A stretch of 64,000 bases of DNA from Oscillospiraceae bacterium (GCA_017458335.1 JAFTFT010000041.1:62001-126000); one strand, 5' to 3'; positions 31,101 to 39,850 are shown, counted from the stretch's first letter. Numbers and translations are program-made. The notes: a model not told the origin generated them from the letters alone.

Positions 31101-31877
31101 CAGCTTGCGGTAGATCTCGATCAGGCACTCGTCTCTGTCTGCGGCGGTGTCCTTGTCGATGGTGGCGAGCATGCGCTCGTCCTCACCGTAGATCTCCTTC
31201 AGGCGCTCGTTGGTCACCGCGCCGACAGTCTTCTCCGCCACACAGCTGAGCCACGTGGAGGGACGGCTCTCGTCATAGGCGCCCATGGCACGCAGGAACC
31301 AGGTGATCGGCAGCTTGCGGTTCTTGTCGATGCGGACATTGAACATGTCGTTGCCGTCGGTCTCATACTCCAGCCACGCGCCGTGATACGGGATCACTGT
31401 GGAGGTGTAGATGTTCAGCATGGACTTGTCCACGTCACGGCCGAAGTACACGCCGGGAGAGCGGACAATCTGTGAGACGATAACGCGTTCGGCGCCGTTG
31501 ATGATAAAGGTGCCGCCGGCGGTCATCACCGGGAAATCGCCCATGAAGATTTCCTGTTCCTTGATCTCTTCCGTCTCTTTGTTGCGCAGGCGGACGCGGA
31601 CCTTCAGGGGGCGGGCATACGTGGCGTCACGTGCCTTGCACTCCTGCTCGGAGTACTTCGGCTCGTCGTTCATGGAATAGTCGATGAAGCTCAGCTCCAG
31701 ATTGCCGGAATAGTCCGTGACGGCATCCACATCCTGGAAGACTTCCTTCAGGCCGGTATTCAGGAACCACTGATAGGAGCTCTTCTGAATCTCCAGCAGG
31801 TTCGGCATGTCCATGATTTCCGGTGTGCGGGCAAAGCTCTTGCGCAGCGTTTTCCCGTAGAGAACATCAGTTGGCAT
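28143..31877 (-). CDS. rpoB: RNA polymerase subunit beta
   Basis: The 1244-residue protein starts [20 protein letters not shown] at 31877 with GGAGAG upstream. The rifampicin region reads [20 protein letters not shown] and continues [11 protein letters not shown], keeping the Asp, His and Ser positions seen in sensitive enzymes. The C-terminus is a long acidic tail containing six consecutive Asp residues and ending DDYTEEDE. Unusually, no rplJ-rplL genes lie upstream; the operon starts at its own promoter about 140 bases before the start. Confidence 0.98.
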
Positions 31878-32018
31878 TGGCACACTCTCCTTATTCAAGA
31901 ACGCCCGGGTAAGTTGAAACATTTTCAATCCCTTGCGTTGATTTTACTCGCTGATCATGCTATACTGAATTCAGGATGGGGCAGGAGGGTTTTCCGCCCC
32001 ACGCATAATGAGCAAGGT

Positions 32019-32048
32019 ATTTTAGCATCGGCGCTTGGCATTTGTCAA
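32019..32048 (-). promoter_or_regulatory. rpoBC promoter
   Basis: TTGACA (32043-32048) and TAAAAT (32019-32024) on the minus strand, spacer 18 bases, leave a leader of roughly 140 bases before rpoB. A palindromic plus-strand hairpin with a T tract (about 32073-32106) lies in the gap to the next divergent gene. Confidence 0.75.
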
Positions 32049-32148
32049 GCCTTTTTTGTTAAATTTCATCCGGCGGGAGTGAGAGCTCCGGCCTTTTTCT
32101 TTTTTGAACGAATTCCGGGTTGATCTCCGGAAGTTCTTTGAGGGTTTT

Positions 32149-33387
32149 ATGACTGTTTCAAAAGACTTTATCTGTGTGATCATTGTCCTGATCCTGGAGG
32201 GCCTGCTGGGTCTGGGGCTTCTGTACCGCTCCGGCGTGCTGAAGAGCCGTCTGTCCTGGTTTGTCAGTGTTTTGCTCCTCGCCCTTGCCCTCGGGCTTCG
32301 CGCGTTGCTCTTCGACTATGAGACGCTGGATTATCTCAACTTTCTCTCCCGCTGGGTGGAGTTCTTCCGGGAGCACGGCGGTTTTTCCGCCATGCGCTAT
32401 CCCATCGGGAACTATAACATTCCTTATTTGTATTTCCTTGCGCTCTTCTCCCTGCTGCCCATGGATGACCTCTATCTCATCAAGCTTCTCAGTACGCTCT
32501 CGGACGTACTGCTGGCCTGGAGTGTTCTTCTGCTCTGCAGCCGCTTCACCAAAAGCCGTCCCCGTCTGCTGGCAGCCTTCTTCACCACACTGTTCCTCCC
32601 CACCGTCTTTCTCAACAGCGCCGTCTGGGGCCAGTGTGACAGTCTCTATGTCGCCCCGCTTCTGCTCGGGATCTGGTGCGCCCTGTCCGGGCGTCCCGTG
32701 ACTTCGATGATTCTCGCTGCCGTCGCCTTCGGCTTCAAGCTGCAGGCTGTGTTCATTCTTCCGGTTTATGCCGTCTTTCTGATGTGCGGTAAGCTGAACT
32801 GGAAACATCTTTTTGTCTTCCCCGCGAGCTATCTGGTTCTGGTTCTGCCCGCGGTATGCCTGGGGCGCCCGCCCTGGGAGACCGTCACCCTCTACTTCGG
32901 CCAGACCGGCAGCATCGGCAGCGGCCTCAACTACAATTCTCCTTCCGTTTTCTCGGTTTTTACCCAGATCAAAAATCAGAAGGCCGCGGCTGCCGTTGCC
33001 ATTATTCTTGCCTTTTTCTATATGCTGAACCTGCTGGCCGTCGCCTTTGCGAATCGGAAGAAGCTGAACGACCGGGCGATTCTCGCCTTGTGTCTTCTCT
33101 TTGCCATCGGAATTCCCTTCCTGCTCCCGCATATGCACGAACGATATTTCTACGGAGCGGACATTCTGTCTCTGGTTCTGGCCTTCTCCGTGCCCGTGTA
33201 TTTTCCCGCTGCTCTCCTTGTCCAGTTTGCTTCTCTGCTGGGATACCACGCCTACCTGAAGATGCGCTATCTCCTGCTTATGAACTACGGCGCCGCTGCC
33301 CTGATCGCCGCCTTTGCCCTCGCGCTGGTCTGTTTTGTCAGTTCCCTGCGCACAGGCCTTCCGAAAAGCCGCAAGCGAAAATCTTGA
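32149..33387 (+). CDS. polytopic GT-C-like glycosyltransferase
   Basis: The protein of about 412 residues has ten or more membrane segments. The signature VWGQCDSLYVAPLLLGIW and the following GFKLQAVFILPVYAVFL match the mannosyltransferase/DUF2029 group of GT-C membrane enzymes, which use a polyprenyl-phosphate sugar. A LNYNSPSVFSVF motif also fits. I chose the ATG at 32149 (GAGGG five bases upstream) over the TTG at 32104. It is monocistronic and divergent from rpoB. The acceptor is unknown. Confidence 0.72.
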   Translation: MTVSKDFICVIIVLILEGLLGLGLLYRSGVLKSRLSWFVSVLLLALALGLRALLFDYETLDYLNFLSRWVEFFREHGGFSAMRYPIGNYNIPYLYFLALFSLLPMDDLYLIKLLSTLSDVLLAWSVLLLCSRFTKSRPRLLAAFFTTLFLPTVFLNSAVWGQCDSLYVAPLLLGIWCALSGRPVTSMILAAVAFGFKLQAVFILPVYAVFLMCGKLNWKHLFVFPASYLVLVLPAVCLGRPPWETVTLYFGQTGSIGSGLNYNSPSVFSVFTQIKNQKAAAAVAIILAFFYMLNLLAVAFANRKKLNDRAILALCLLFAIGIPFLLPHMHERYFYGADILSLVLAFSVPVYFPAALLVQFASLLGYHAYLKMRYLLLMNYGAAALIAAFALALVCFVSSLRTGLPKSRKRKS

Positions 33388-33397
33388 AAATTCCTTC

Positions 33398-33426
33398 TTG
33401 ACAAGCGCCCCTCTCATGTGTATAAT
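33398..33426 (+). promoter_or_regulatory. promoter of the tRNA-Leu gene
   Basis: TTGACA (33398-33403) and TATAAT (33421-33426) are perfect consensus boxes with a 17-base spacer, 22 bases before the tRNA. Confidence 0.9.
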
Positions 33427-33448
33427 TGCTTTTGCCTTCAGGGCAGAT

Positions 33449-33533
33449 GCGAGAGTGCTGGAATAGGTAGACAGGCACGTTTGAGGTGCGTGTGTCAACC
33501 GACGTGTGAGTTCAAGTCTCATCTCTCGCACCA
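33449..33533 (+). tRNA. tRNA-Leu (anticodon GAG)
   Basis: The 85-base sequence folds with acceptor stem GCGAGAG/CTCTCGC, a D arm around TGGAATAGGTAGACA, anticodon stem CACGT/GCGTG with loop TTGAGGT (anticodon GAG), a class II variable arm, T loop TTCAAGT and an encoded CCA end. Confidence 0.95.
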
Positions 33534-33535
33534 AA

Positions 33536-33570
33536 GAACTCTGATCTTCTTTGATCAGAGTTCTTTTTTT
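33536..33570 (+). terminator. terminator of the tRNA-Leu gene
   Basis: AGAACTCTGATC and GATCAGAGTTCT form a perfect 12-base-pair stem followed by seven T residues. Confidence 0.93.
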
Positions 33571-33638
33571 ACCCTGTCCCCTCTGCCTTGTCCGGGCGCC
33601 CCGGTCTGTCCCGGAAGAGCCACCCGGGATCAAGGCAC

Positions 33639-33667
33639 TTGACAAACCTGTCAGACCAGCATAAAAT
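33639..33667 (+). promoter_or_regulatory. promoter of the VWA-domain gene
   Basis: TTGACA (33639-33644) and TAAAAT (33662-33667) with a 17-base spacer precede a leader of about 77 bases. Confidence 0.78.
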
Positions 33668-33750
33668 TTCAGCAAATACGTTCATGAAAAACATCCGCAT
33701 TCCCGGATAAAACCTGATCCGGTTCAATCTGCTCTATTATCTACACCGTT

Positions 33751-35325
33751 ATGAATCAGACAATAACCGACCTGCAGAAAAGACGCGCCGACAATCTCAT
33801 ATGGAACTGTGCAAAAGACTATTCCTTTGCGCCGGACTTCAAAGCCTACGACAGCGACGGCAATGTGGATCTCTACTGGAACATCATCTACGGTTCCGCA
33901 AGACGCCACTTTGAGTATGAGAAGCTCGAGAGGCTGTTTGCCATGCTCGACAGGTACCGGAATTCCGATGTCTATGAGGCCATCTTCTGGGACGCGCTGG
34001 AGCCCGTGCTGTTTGAGACGGAGCTCTCCGGCCGCCCTGTTCTGGCGGCCATGCGCCCCGAGCCCGCAGGGACCGGGTTGAAGTTCGATGCCGATATGAC
34101 GACGGATGAGATTGTGGAGACGGCAAGGAAGTTCTTCTTCGAACAGTTTGGGCTCTGCGGCGACGGGAAAATCCGCCTGAAGCATCGTCTGTCCCGCCTC
34201 AGAAGGCTCTCGGTCGACAGCTTCCTGCAGCGCGGCCGGATCGTCATTCACGAAAAGGACCTGTATCACGGCCAAGCGGACCCCTGGACATACAACGACA
34301 CGATCAGCACCAAGCTGACCGTGTCTGAATTACGTGACTTTCTGGAGACGAAGTTCGGCAAGTCCATCTATCCGCCGGAGCGCATTGCCCAGCTGGAGAA
34401 GCAGCTCTGCACCGGGAACCACCGCTTCACCCATCTCTTCTATACAATGGGTGAGATCTGTGAACTCCACGGCGTCTACAACACTTTTGAAATGCACCAG
34501 AGAAAGCGTCAGGAGGAGCTGATCGCCGCTAACCGCGCTTATTATCAGAAGGACCTGCTCCGGCACCGGCTTCAGATCTCCCGGCTCAGCACCAGCATCA
34601 TGAATTCCGTCCTTCTGCACATGCAGCCGGCGCCGATCAAAGCCAATTCAGGCCGGCTCAATCCGGCTCTCGCCTGGAGAGCCGCCACGCTGGACGACGA
34701 GCGTGTCTTCACCCGAACTGAAAACGCCAATGCCGGCGAGATGAGCGTGGATATTCTTCTGGACGCGTCACACTCTCAGATCACCCGGGCGGCCCAAATC
34801 TCCTCTCAGGCCTACATTATCGCCGAAGCGCTGAAGCGCTGTCATGTTCCCTGCCGGGTAATGAGCTTCTGCTCCATGAGTGGCTTTACCATCCTGCGCC
34901 TGTTCAACGACTACTCCTCCGCTGACAGCCGCGGTATCTTCGATTATTACACCGAAGGCTGCAACCGTGACGGGCTTGCCGTCCGCGCGGCAGGAAACTT
35001 GATGTCCCGGACTTCATATGAGCATAAGATGCTCATCGTGCTCTCGGACGTGAAGCCCCTCGATATCGCCAAAATCCGGAAGGATGAGCGGGATGTCGGG
35101 GCCGCCTACGACGGGCTCCGGGCGCTCACCGATACAGCTCACGAGGTGCGCCGCCTGCGGGCGGACGGTATCTCAGTGATCTGTATTTTTACCGGGGAAG
35201 ATGTGGACTTGCCTTCGGCCAGAATGGTATACGGGCAGGACTTTGTCCGCATCCGCGATTTCTCTTGTTTTGCCGATACCGTCGGAAAGCTGATCATCGA
35301 CCAGATGAAACGCTATTCCACGTAG
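33751..35325 (+). CDS. VWA-domain protein (NorD/CobT-like)
   Basis: The C-terminal 200 residues form a von Willebrand factor A domain with a MIDAS metal site: DILLDASHSQ (Asp near residue 337) and LIVLSDVKPLD. The N-terminal part is helical. The layout resembles NorD/CobT/CbbO proteins, which work with a MoxR-type AAA ATPase to activate metalloenzymes; no such ATPase is next to it. The 524-residue length suits this group. No convincing Shine-Dalgarno precedes the ATG. The 3' end overlaps the convergent Rrf2 gene by 13 bases. Confidence 0.78.
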   Translation: MNQTITDLQKRRADNLIWNCAKDYSFAPDFKAYDSDGNVDLYWNIIYGSARRHFEYEKLERLFAMLDRYRNSDVYEAIFWDALEPVLFETELSGRPVLAAMRPEPAGTGLKFDADMTTDEIVETARKFFFEQFGLCGDGKIRLKHRLSRLRRLSVDSFLQRGRIVIHEKDLYHGQADPWTYNDTISTKLTVSELRDFLETKFGKSIYPPERIAQLEKQLCTGNHRFTHLFYTMGEICELHGVYNTFEMHQRKRQEELIAANRAYYQKDLLRHRLQISRLSTSIMNSVLLHMQPAPIKANSGRLNPALAWRAATLDDERVFTRTENANAGEMSVDILLDASHSQITRAAQISSQAYIIAEALKRCHVPCRVMSFCSMSGFTILRLFNDYSSADSRGIFDYYTEGCNRDGLAVRAAGNLMSRTSYEHKMLIVLSDVKPLDIAKIRKDERDVGAAYDGLRALTDTAHEVRRLRADGISVICIFTGEDVDLPSARMVYGQDFVRIRDFSCFADTVGKLIIDQMKRYST

Positions 35326-35735
35326 TCCTTTTCCTGTTTCATCAGATCCTTTACGGTAAATCGGCTCAGATAGTCCTTGACAACCTCGTTCAATCCGTTC
35401 CACAGCGGGAGGGTCTGGCAGACCGCTGTCCGTGCACAGGGCTTTGCCCGTTCCTCCAGGCAGGCCACCGGTACCAGCGTCCCTTCCATGGCGGACAGCA
35501 CATCATAGGCCACGATCTCCTCTGCCGGCCGGCTGAGCCTGTAGCCGCCGCCCTTGCCGCGCAGGCCCTCGATAAAATCGCATTTCACCAGTGTGCTGAC
35601 GATGCTCTCCAGATACTTCTCTGAGATTTCCTGCCGGTCCGCGCTCTCCTTCAGCGGGACATAACCGTCGCCCTGATGCTCCGCGATGTCGGTAAGAATC
35701 CTCAGCGCATATCTGCCCTTGGTGGAAATCATCAT
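35313..35735 (-). CDS. Rrf2-family (IscR-like) transcriptional regulator
   Basis: The 140-residue protein has an N-terminal winged helix (STKGRYALRILTDIAEH; then EISEKYLESIVSTLVKCDFI) and the three cysteines Cys92, Cys100 and Cys106 (ACLEERAKPCARTAVC) that ligate an iron-sulfur cluster in IscR-type members. It probably senses iron-sulfur status, redox or nitric oxide. GGAGGAAC precedes two adjacent ATGs. It is convergent with the VWA gene. It has its own promoter, and no isc/suf or cysteine genes are adjacent. Confidence 0.92.
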   Translation of the reverse strand: MMISTKGRYALRILTDIAEHQGDGYVPLKESADRQEISEKYLESIVSTLVKCDFIEGLRGKGGGYRLSRPAEEIVAYDVLSAMEGTLVPVACLEERAKPCARTAVCQTLPLWNGLNEVVKDYLSRFTVKDLMKQEKDYVE

Positions 35736-35767
35736 AAAAGAGTTCCTCCGTTTTCTCGTTTTTTCCT

Positions 35768-35796
35768 ATTATACCGCGTGTTTGGTAGGTTTTCAA
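35768..35796 (-). promoter_or_regulatory. promoter of the Rrf2 gene
   Basis: TTGAAA (35791-35796) and TATAAT (35768-35773) with a 17-base spacer. A CCTA...TAGG dyad spanning the spacer and the end of the -10 box is a possible self-regulatory site. Confidence 0.78.
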
Positions 35797-35829
35797 GCCA
35801 ATTATGCGTTTCTTTCCTTGCAATCCCCA

Positions 35830-35858
35830 TTGAAGAACCGTGAAAATCGTGTTACAAT
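35830..35858 (+). promoter_or_regulatory. promoter of the cytidylate-kinase-like gene
   Basis: TTGAAG (35830-35835) and TACAAT (35853-35858), spacer 17 bases, about 45 bases upstream of the start. Confidence 0.72.
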
Positions 35859-35903
35859 ACAGTCTAGTTTTGTGCTTCGCGAACACAACAGGAGGGATCA
35901 GCT

Positions 35904-36500
35904 ATGATTATTACCATCAGCAGAGAATACGGCGCCGGCGGGCATTCCATCGGCAAAAGCGTTGCGGAGGAGCTCGGCATTGAGTTCTATGATCGGGATA
36001 TTATCAAAGCCACCGTCGCAGAGAGCGGCCTGGAAACGCCGGAAGTCGAGCGTGTGGAAGAAGAGATTACCCGTACCGGGATTCTTCTGCGCATGATCGC
36101 TCCCGCTGCCTACGTGGATCAGCAGGATACGGTCCGCACCATCGAGCAGCATGTGATTGTGAATCTGGCGATGAAGGGTCCCTGCGTGATTCTCGGCCGC
36201 TGTGCGGATGAAATCATGGCCAAAGCCAACATCCCCAGTCTGAATGTATTCCTTTACGCCAGCGACATCCATCGCGCCGCGCGGATCGGCAAGCTGATCG
36301 GCAGCACAAATCCAACAGAAATCCAGAAGAAAATGCAGAAGACCGACGCGGCCCGGCGCACCTATTATGAACAGTTCACCGGGAAGCACTGGGGCGAAAG
36401 CCGGAATTATACGCTCTCCCTGGATACGGGCTTCCTGGGATATGACACCTGTGTCAAGCTGATCTGCGAAGCAGCGCGCCGGGCCGACGCCTTTGCATAA
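35904..36500 (+). CDS. cytidylate-kinase-like family protein
   Basis: The 198-residue protein begins MIITISREYGAGGHSIGKSV, a P-loop of the cytidylate-kinase-like (CMK-like) family common in Clostridia, followed by the YDRDII nucleoside-monophosphate region and GPCVILGRCADEI. It should be a small nucleotide or metabolite kinase, but it lacks the full CMP-binding domain of Cmk, so the phosphoryl acceptor is not known. AGGAGGGATCAGCT precedes the ATG. Confidence 0.88.
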   Translation: MIITISREYGAGGHSIGKSVAEELGIEFYDRDIIKATVAESGLETPEVERVEEEITRTGILLRMIAPAAYVDQQDTVRTIEQHVIVNLAMKGPCVILGRCADEIMAKANIPSLNVFLYASDIHRAARIGKLIGSTNPTEIQKKMQKTDAARRTYYEQFTGKHWGESRNYTLSLDTGFLGYDTCVKLICEAARRADAFA

Positions 36501-36536
36501 CCCCTGGCCCGCAGCATTCTTTCTATATATGTGTTG

Positions 36537-36580
36537 AAAAGGCACAGAAGCGGAACAATAAGTTCTCTTCTGTGCCTTTT
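36537..36580. terminator. shared bidirectional terminator (kinase-like gene and ridA)
   Basis: AAAAGGCACAGAAG and CTTCTGTGCCTTTT are perfect arms with A and T tracts, lying between two convergent genes. Confidence 0.85.
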
Positions 36581-36647
36581 GATCTTGTGATATGGTTTTC
36601 GCTCCGTTTCCGCCGCAGCGGAGCCGGGCTGTCGTCCGGGATCAGTC

Positions 36648-37022
36648 TCAGTCTGCCAGGGTAACCGTCTCGATCTCGCAGAGAACCTGCTTGGGCAGTT
36701 CCTTCACCGCCACGCAGGAGCGGGCCGGCTTGCTGACAAAGTACTTTGCATAAACCGCGTTGAATGCGGCAAAGTCCTTCATATCCGCGAGGAAGCAGGT
36801 CGTTTTCACTACTTTGGAAAAGTCGGTTCCTGCCGCTTCCAGAAGCGCGCCGATGTTCTTGCAGCACTGCTCGGCCTGGGTTTCGATGTCGGTGCCGACA
36901 ACCTCACCGGTGGCGGGGTCAAGGGCAACCTGGCCGGAGGTGAAGAGAAGTCCGTTCACGCAGTAAGCCTGGGAGTAGGGGCCGATCGCGGCGGGCGCTT
37001 TGTCTGTCGAAATAATCTTCAT
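36648..37022 (-). CDS. ridA: RidA-family enamine/imine deaminase
   Basis: The 124-residue protein shows the RidA pattern: APAAIGPYSQAYCVNGLLFTSG, LDPATGEVV, then ARSCVAVKELPK with the conserved Arg and the terminal CEIETVTL. It hydrolyses reactive 2-aminoacrylate-type enamines released by PLP enzymes. Length and all the conserved blocks are normal. It is monocistronic, with a convergent terminator downstream. Confidence 0.95.
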   Translation of the reverse strand: MKIISTDKAPAAIGPYSQAYCVNGLLFTSGQVALDPATGEVVGTDIETQAEQCCKNIGALLEAAGTDFSKVVKTTCFLADMKDFAAFNAVYAKYFVSKPARSCVAVKELPKQVLCEIETVTLAD

Positions 37023-37128
37023 GGTTCGAATACGCTTCCTTTCTTGTTTTGGTATCGTGACCTTACTCTATCACGAAATGCCGGATCTGTAAACTGAAAT
37101 CTTATGATGACCGGCCTCTTATAGGCAT

Positions 37129-37154
37129 AAAAAAGCCGCCTCTTTCGGCGGTCT
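37129..37154 (-). terminator. small terminator upstream of ridA
   Basis: On the minus strand ACCGCC and GGCGGC form a stem (loop GAAAGA) followed by TTTTTTAT. It lies downstream of the candidate RNA at 37182-37465. Confidence 0.65.
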
Positions 37155-37181
37155 TCCCAAACACACATTAAAAAATGGCAC

Positions 37182-37243
37182 AAAAAAAGAAGTAAGCCCT
37201 GACTGCAGCTTCAATCGCTCAACACAATCAGGGCCTACTTCTC
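37182..37243 (-). terminator. strong terminator of an unassigned minus-strand transcript
   Basis: On the minus strand AGAAGTAGGCCCTGATTG and CAGTCAGGGCTTACTTCT pair around a loop of about 19 bases and are followed by seven T residues. No annotated gene ends here. Confidence 0.85.
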
Positions 37244-37465
37244 TGAATTCTTAATATCTAACATCTTTTAACCTCTCTTTCTTTAAGATCAAATGCACCG
37301 CTGTGCCATTCACGGAATCCTCTCTCTAACATTTTAACTGCGCGTCACGCAAATCTCATAGGTGAGATATCCTCTTTGTCGGAGCGTTCCCTGAGATGAT
37401 CCTCAGCGGCACTCACCCGGTCCCACTTTCCGGGGAGCTTGGAGATTTTTCCTCCTTTGTTTTCT
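37182..37465 (-). ncRNA. candidate structured RNA or small-protein transcript (unrecognised)
   Basis: A promoter (37472-37500) and a strong terminator (37182-37243) bracket about 285 bases in the 666-base gap between ridA and proB. The RNA would contain CCCGG/CCGGG, CTGAG/CTCAG and ATCTCA/TGAGAT hairpins. A 24-codon frame (starts MLERGFREWHS, stop overlaps another ATG) lies before the terminator without a Shine-Dalgarno site. I recognise no riboswitch, 6S, SRP, tmRNA or RNase P element. Confidence 0.4.
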
Positions 37466-37471
37466 GGCATT

Positions 37472-37500
37472 ATCATACAGGAAATTCCCGAAAAAAACAA
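37472..37500 (-). promoter_or_regulatory. candidate promoter of the unassigned transcript
   Basis: Minus-strand TTGTTT (37495-37500) and TATGAT (37472-37477), spacer 17 bases, with a TG extension before the -10. Confidence 0.5.
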
Positions 37501-37615
37501 GATCGCATTCTGTACAAAAATCACAACTTCATTTTGTGCGTTTTGCCGGGAATCAGCCATTTTACATGAGTTTTTTGAACTTTTTTCCTTCGTTTTGCTT
37601 CTTCTGAGCACAATC

Positions 37616-37644
37616 TTGACCGATTCGATCTTTTATAGTAAACT
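37616..37644 (+). promoter_or_regulatory. proBA promoter
   Basis: TTGACC (37616-37621) and TAAACT (37639-37644), 17 bases apart, lie about 45 bases before the proB start. Confidence 0.6.
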
Positions 37645-37688
37645 GTCTTCAGCACACTGCTGTGACAGAATGTTTGGAGATGATAGCA

Positions 37689-38462
37689 TTGAGAATCGTG
37701 GTAAAGGTCGGTACCTCTACCCTCACCCATGCCACCGGGCGCATGGATATCCGCCATGTCGAAACCCTCTGCAAGGTCCTCAGCGATATAAAAAACGCAG
37801 GTCACGAGGTCGTTCTGGTCTCCTCGGGTGCCATCGGTATGGGCGTCGGGAAACTGAACCTCACACAGCGCCCCTCCGATATGCCCACCAAGCAGGCGGC
37901 TGCGGCAGTCGGCCAGTGCGAGCTCATGTATGTCTACGACAAACTCTTCGCCTCCTACAATCACACCGTTGCCCAGATTCTGCTGACCGGGGAAGATCTC
38001 CGGGACGACGTGAGGCACCGGAACTTTGCCAACACCCTGCAGCGCCTTCTGGAGCTGGGTGCCTTGCCTGTCATCAATGAGAACGACACCGTCTCCACGG
38101 ATGAGATTGCCGTAGGCGACAACGACACCCTCGGTGCACTGGTCGCCGTGAGTGTGAAGGCAGATCTTCTGATCGTTCTCTCCGACATCGACGGGCTCTA
38201 TACCGCCGATCCCCGCCATGACCCGTCAGCCAGGCTGATCCCGGAGGTAAGAGAAATCACCCCGGAGATGGATGCGGGCGCAGGCGGCGGAGGAACCGCG
38301 CTCTCCACCGGCGGGATGCATACCAAGCTGATTGCCGCCCGCATCTGCATGGACGCCGGAACCGACATGGTCATACTCAACGGTTCCCGGCCTGCGCTTC
38401 TCTATGACATACTGGACGGGCAGGCCGTCGGAACACGCTTTATCGGGAGGAAAAACACATGA
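37689..38462 (+). CDS. proB: glutamate 5-kinase
   Basis: ProB phosphorylates glutamate as the first step of proline synthesis. The protein of about 257 residues has the amino-acid-kinase signatures VVKVGTSTLTHATGRMD, VLVSSGAIGMGVG and PVINENDTVSTDEI, then GTGGMHTK-like GGTALSTGGMHTKL. It lacks the C-terminal PUA domain, as many Firmicutes do. I prefer the TTG at 37689 (GGAG nine bases upstream, giving MRIVVKVG); the ATG at 37680 has its GGAG too close. The stop overlaps proA by four bases. Confidence 0.94.
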   Translation: MRIVVKVGTSTLTHATGRMDIRHVETLCKVLSDIKNAGHEVVLVSSGAIGMGVGKLNLTQRPSDMPTKQAAAAVGQCELMYVYDKLFASYNHTVAQILLTGEDLRDDVRHRNFANTLQRLLELGALPVINENDTVSTDEIAVGDNDTLGALVAVSVKADLLIVLSDIDGLYTADPRHDPSARLIPEVREITPEMDAGAGGGGTALSTGGMHTKLIAARICMDAGTDMVILNGSRPALLYDILDGQAVGTRFIGRKNT

Positions 38463-39715
38463 GAAAAACACATGACATTCTGCTCGAAACCAGAGCCGCG
38501 CTGCCGGCTCTGACCGCATCCAGCGCGCGGAAGAACGCCGCGCTCCTGGCAATCGCCGAGCGCCTGCTCACCGAGCAGGAAGAGATTCTCGCCGCGAACC
38601 GCGAAGACATCGAAGCCTCCCGTGACCGCTACGGCGAGGTGATGATCGACCGGCTCACCCTGACGCCGGAACGCATCGCCGGCATGGCCCAGGGCGTCCG
38701 CGAGGTCGCCGCGCTGCCCGATCCGGAGGGCAAGGTTCTTCGGCGCGTGGAGCGTCCCAACGGTCTTGTGATTGAAAAGACCTCCGTTCCCCTCGGCGTC
38801 ATCGCCATCATCTATGAGAGCCGGCCAAACGTCACTTCCGACGCCGCCGTGCTCGCGCTGAAATCCGGCAACGCCGTCATTCTTCGCGGCGGACGTGAGG
38901 CGTTCCGCTCCAACGCGGCGATTGTCCGCGCCATACACCACGGTCTGGAGGACGCGGGACTTCCCTCCGCCCTGGTGGGCTTTGTGGAGGACACCGACCA
39001 TGCCAGCGCCGAAGAGCTCATGACCTCCGTCGGCCTGATCGATCTTCTGATCCCACGCGGCGGAGCCGGTCTGATCCGCCGCTGCACCGAACAGGCCAAA
39101 GTGCCCTGTATCCAGACCGGCACCGGCATCTGCCACATCTTCGTCGACGCCTCCGCCGATCAGGAAAAGGCCCTGAACATCATCGAGAACGCCAAGACCA
39201 GCCGCCCCTCCGTCTGCAACGCGGAAGAGGTTCTTCTGGTTCACCGGGACATCGCTCCGGTCTTTCTGCCGAAACTGCAGGCCCGCCTGGTCGGGGAGCG
39301 CGAGGCACGTGGTCTGGTACCAGTGGAGCTGCGGCTGGATCCGAGGGCTGCGGCCATCATTCCGGGTACGCCCGCCGAGGAGACGGATTTTGACCGGGAG
39401 TTTCTCGATTACATCCTGGCCGTCGCCGTGGTGGACAGCACCGACGACGCCATCGCCCACATCGCCCGCCATTCCACCGGCCACAGCGATGCCATCCTCA
39501 CGCAGGATGACGAGAGCGCCGCAAAATTCACTGCTCTGGTCGACTCTGCCGCGGTCTATGTGAATGCCTCCACCCGATTCACCGACGGCGGAGAGTTCGG
39601 GCTCGGATGCGAAATGGGCATCTCCACCCAGAAGCTCCATGCCCGCGGTCCGATGGGCCTGGAAGAGCTCAACACCTATAAATATGTCATCCGCGGGAAC
39701 GGGCAGACCCGCTGA
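38459..39715 (+). CDS. proA: gamma-glutamyl phosphate reductase
   Basis: ProA reduces glutamyl-5-phosphate to glutamate-5-semialdehyde with NADPH. The 418-residue protein has the aldehyde-dehydrogenase-like fold; the catalytic cysteine is in SRPSVCNAEEVLL and the C-terminus GPMGLEELNTYKYVIRGNGQ is diagnostic. Its ATG overlaps the proB stop (ATGA). A palindrome of GAAAGCGCCGC follows the stop. Confidence 0.97.
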   Translation: MRKTHDILLETRAALPALTASSARKNAALLAIAERLLTEQEEILAANREDIEASRDRYGEVMIDRLTLTPERIAGMAQGVREVAALPDPEGKVLRRVERPNGLVIEKTSVPLGVIAIIYESRPNVTSDAAVLALKSGNAVILRGGREAFRSNAAIVRAIHHGLEDAGLPSALVGFVEDTDHASAEELMTSVGLIDLLIPRGGAGLIRRCTEQAKVPCIQTGTGICHIFVDASADQEKALNIIENAKTSRPSVCNAEEVLLVHRDIAPVFLPKLQARLVGEREARGLVPVELRLDPRAAAIIPGTPAEETDFDREFLDYILAVAVVDSTDDAIAHIARHSTGHSDAILTQDDESAAKFTALVDSAAVYVNASTRFTDGGEFGLGCEMGISTQKLHARGPMGLEELNTYKYVIRGNGQTR

Positions 39716-39736
39716 GGCTCCCCTCTTTCCGCATTT

Positions 39737-39770
39737 GAAAGCGCCGCAGGCAGGTCCCCGCGGCGCTTTC
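39737..39770 (+). terminator. hairpin after proA
   Basis: GAAAGCGCCGC and GCGGCGCTTTC form a perfect stem. The T tract is absent, so efficiency is uncertain. Confidence 0.6.
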
Positions 39771-39850
39771 AATATGAACAAATATACACCGCGGAACTCA
39801 GCCGTGCATGTGTAATAATACAAAATTGCAGGAAATTATACCGTTCCTGC

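Noticed and set aside
37182-37465. T-box, SAM, cobalamin, guanidine, 6S RNA or SRP RNA in the ridA-proB gap
   Set aside because: None of the conserved cores of these RNAs could be found by eye on either strand.
37345-37611. An 88-codon minus-strand frame between ridA and proB, or its 41-codon part starting MPENKGGKIS
   Set aside because: The start would overlap the predicted -10 box and lacks a Shine-Dalgarno site; the region looks more like a structured RNA.
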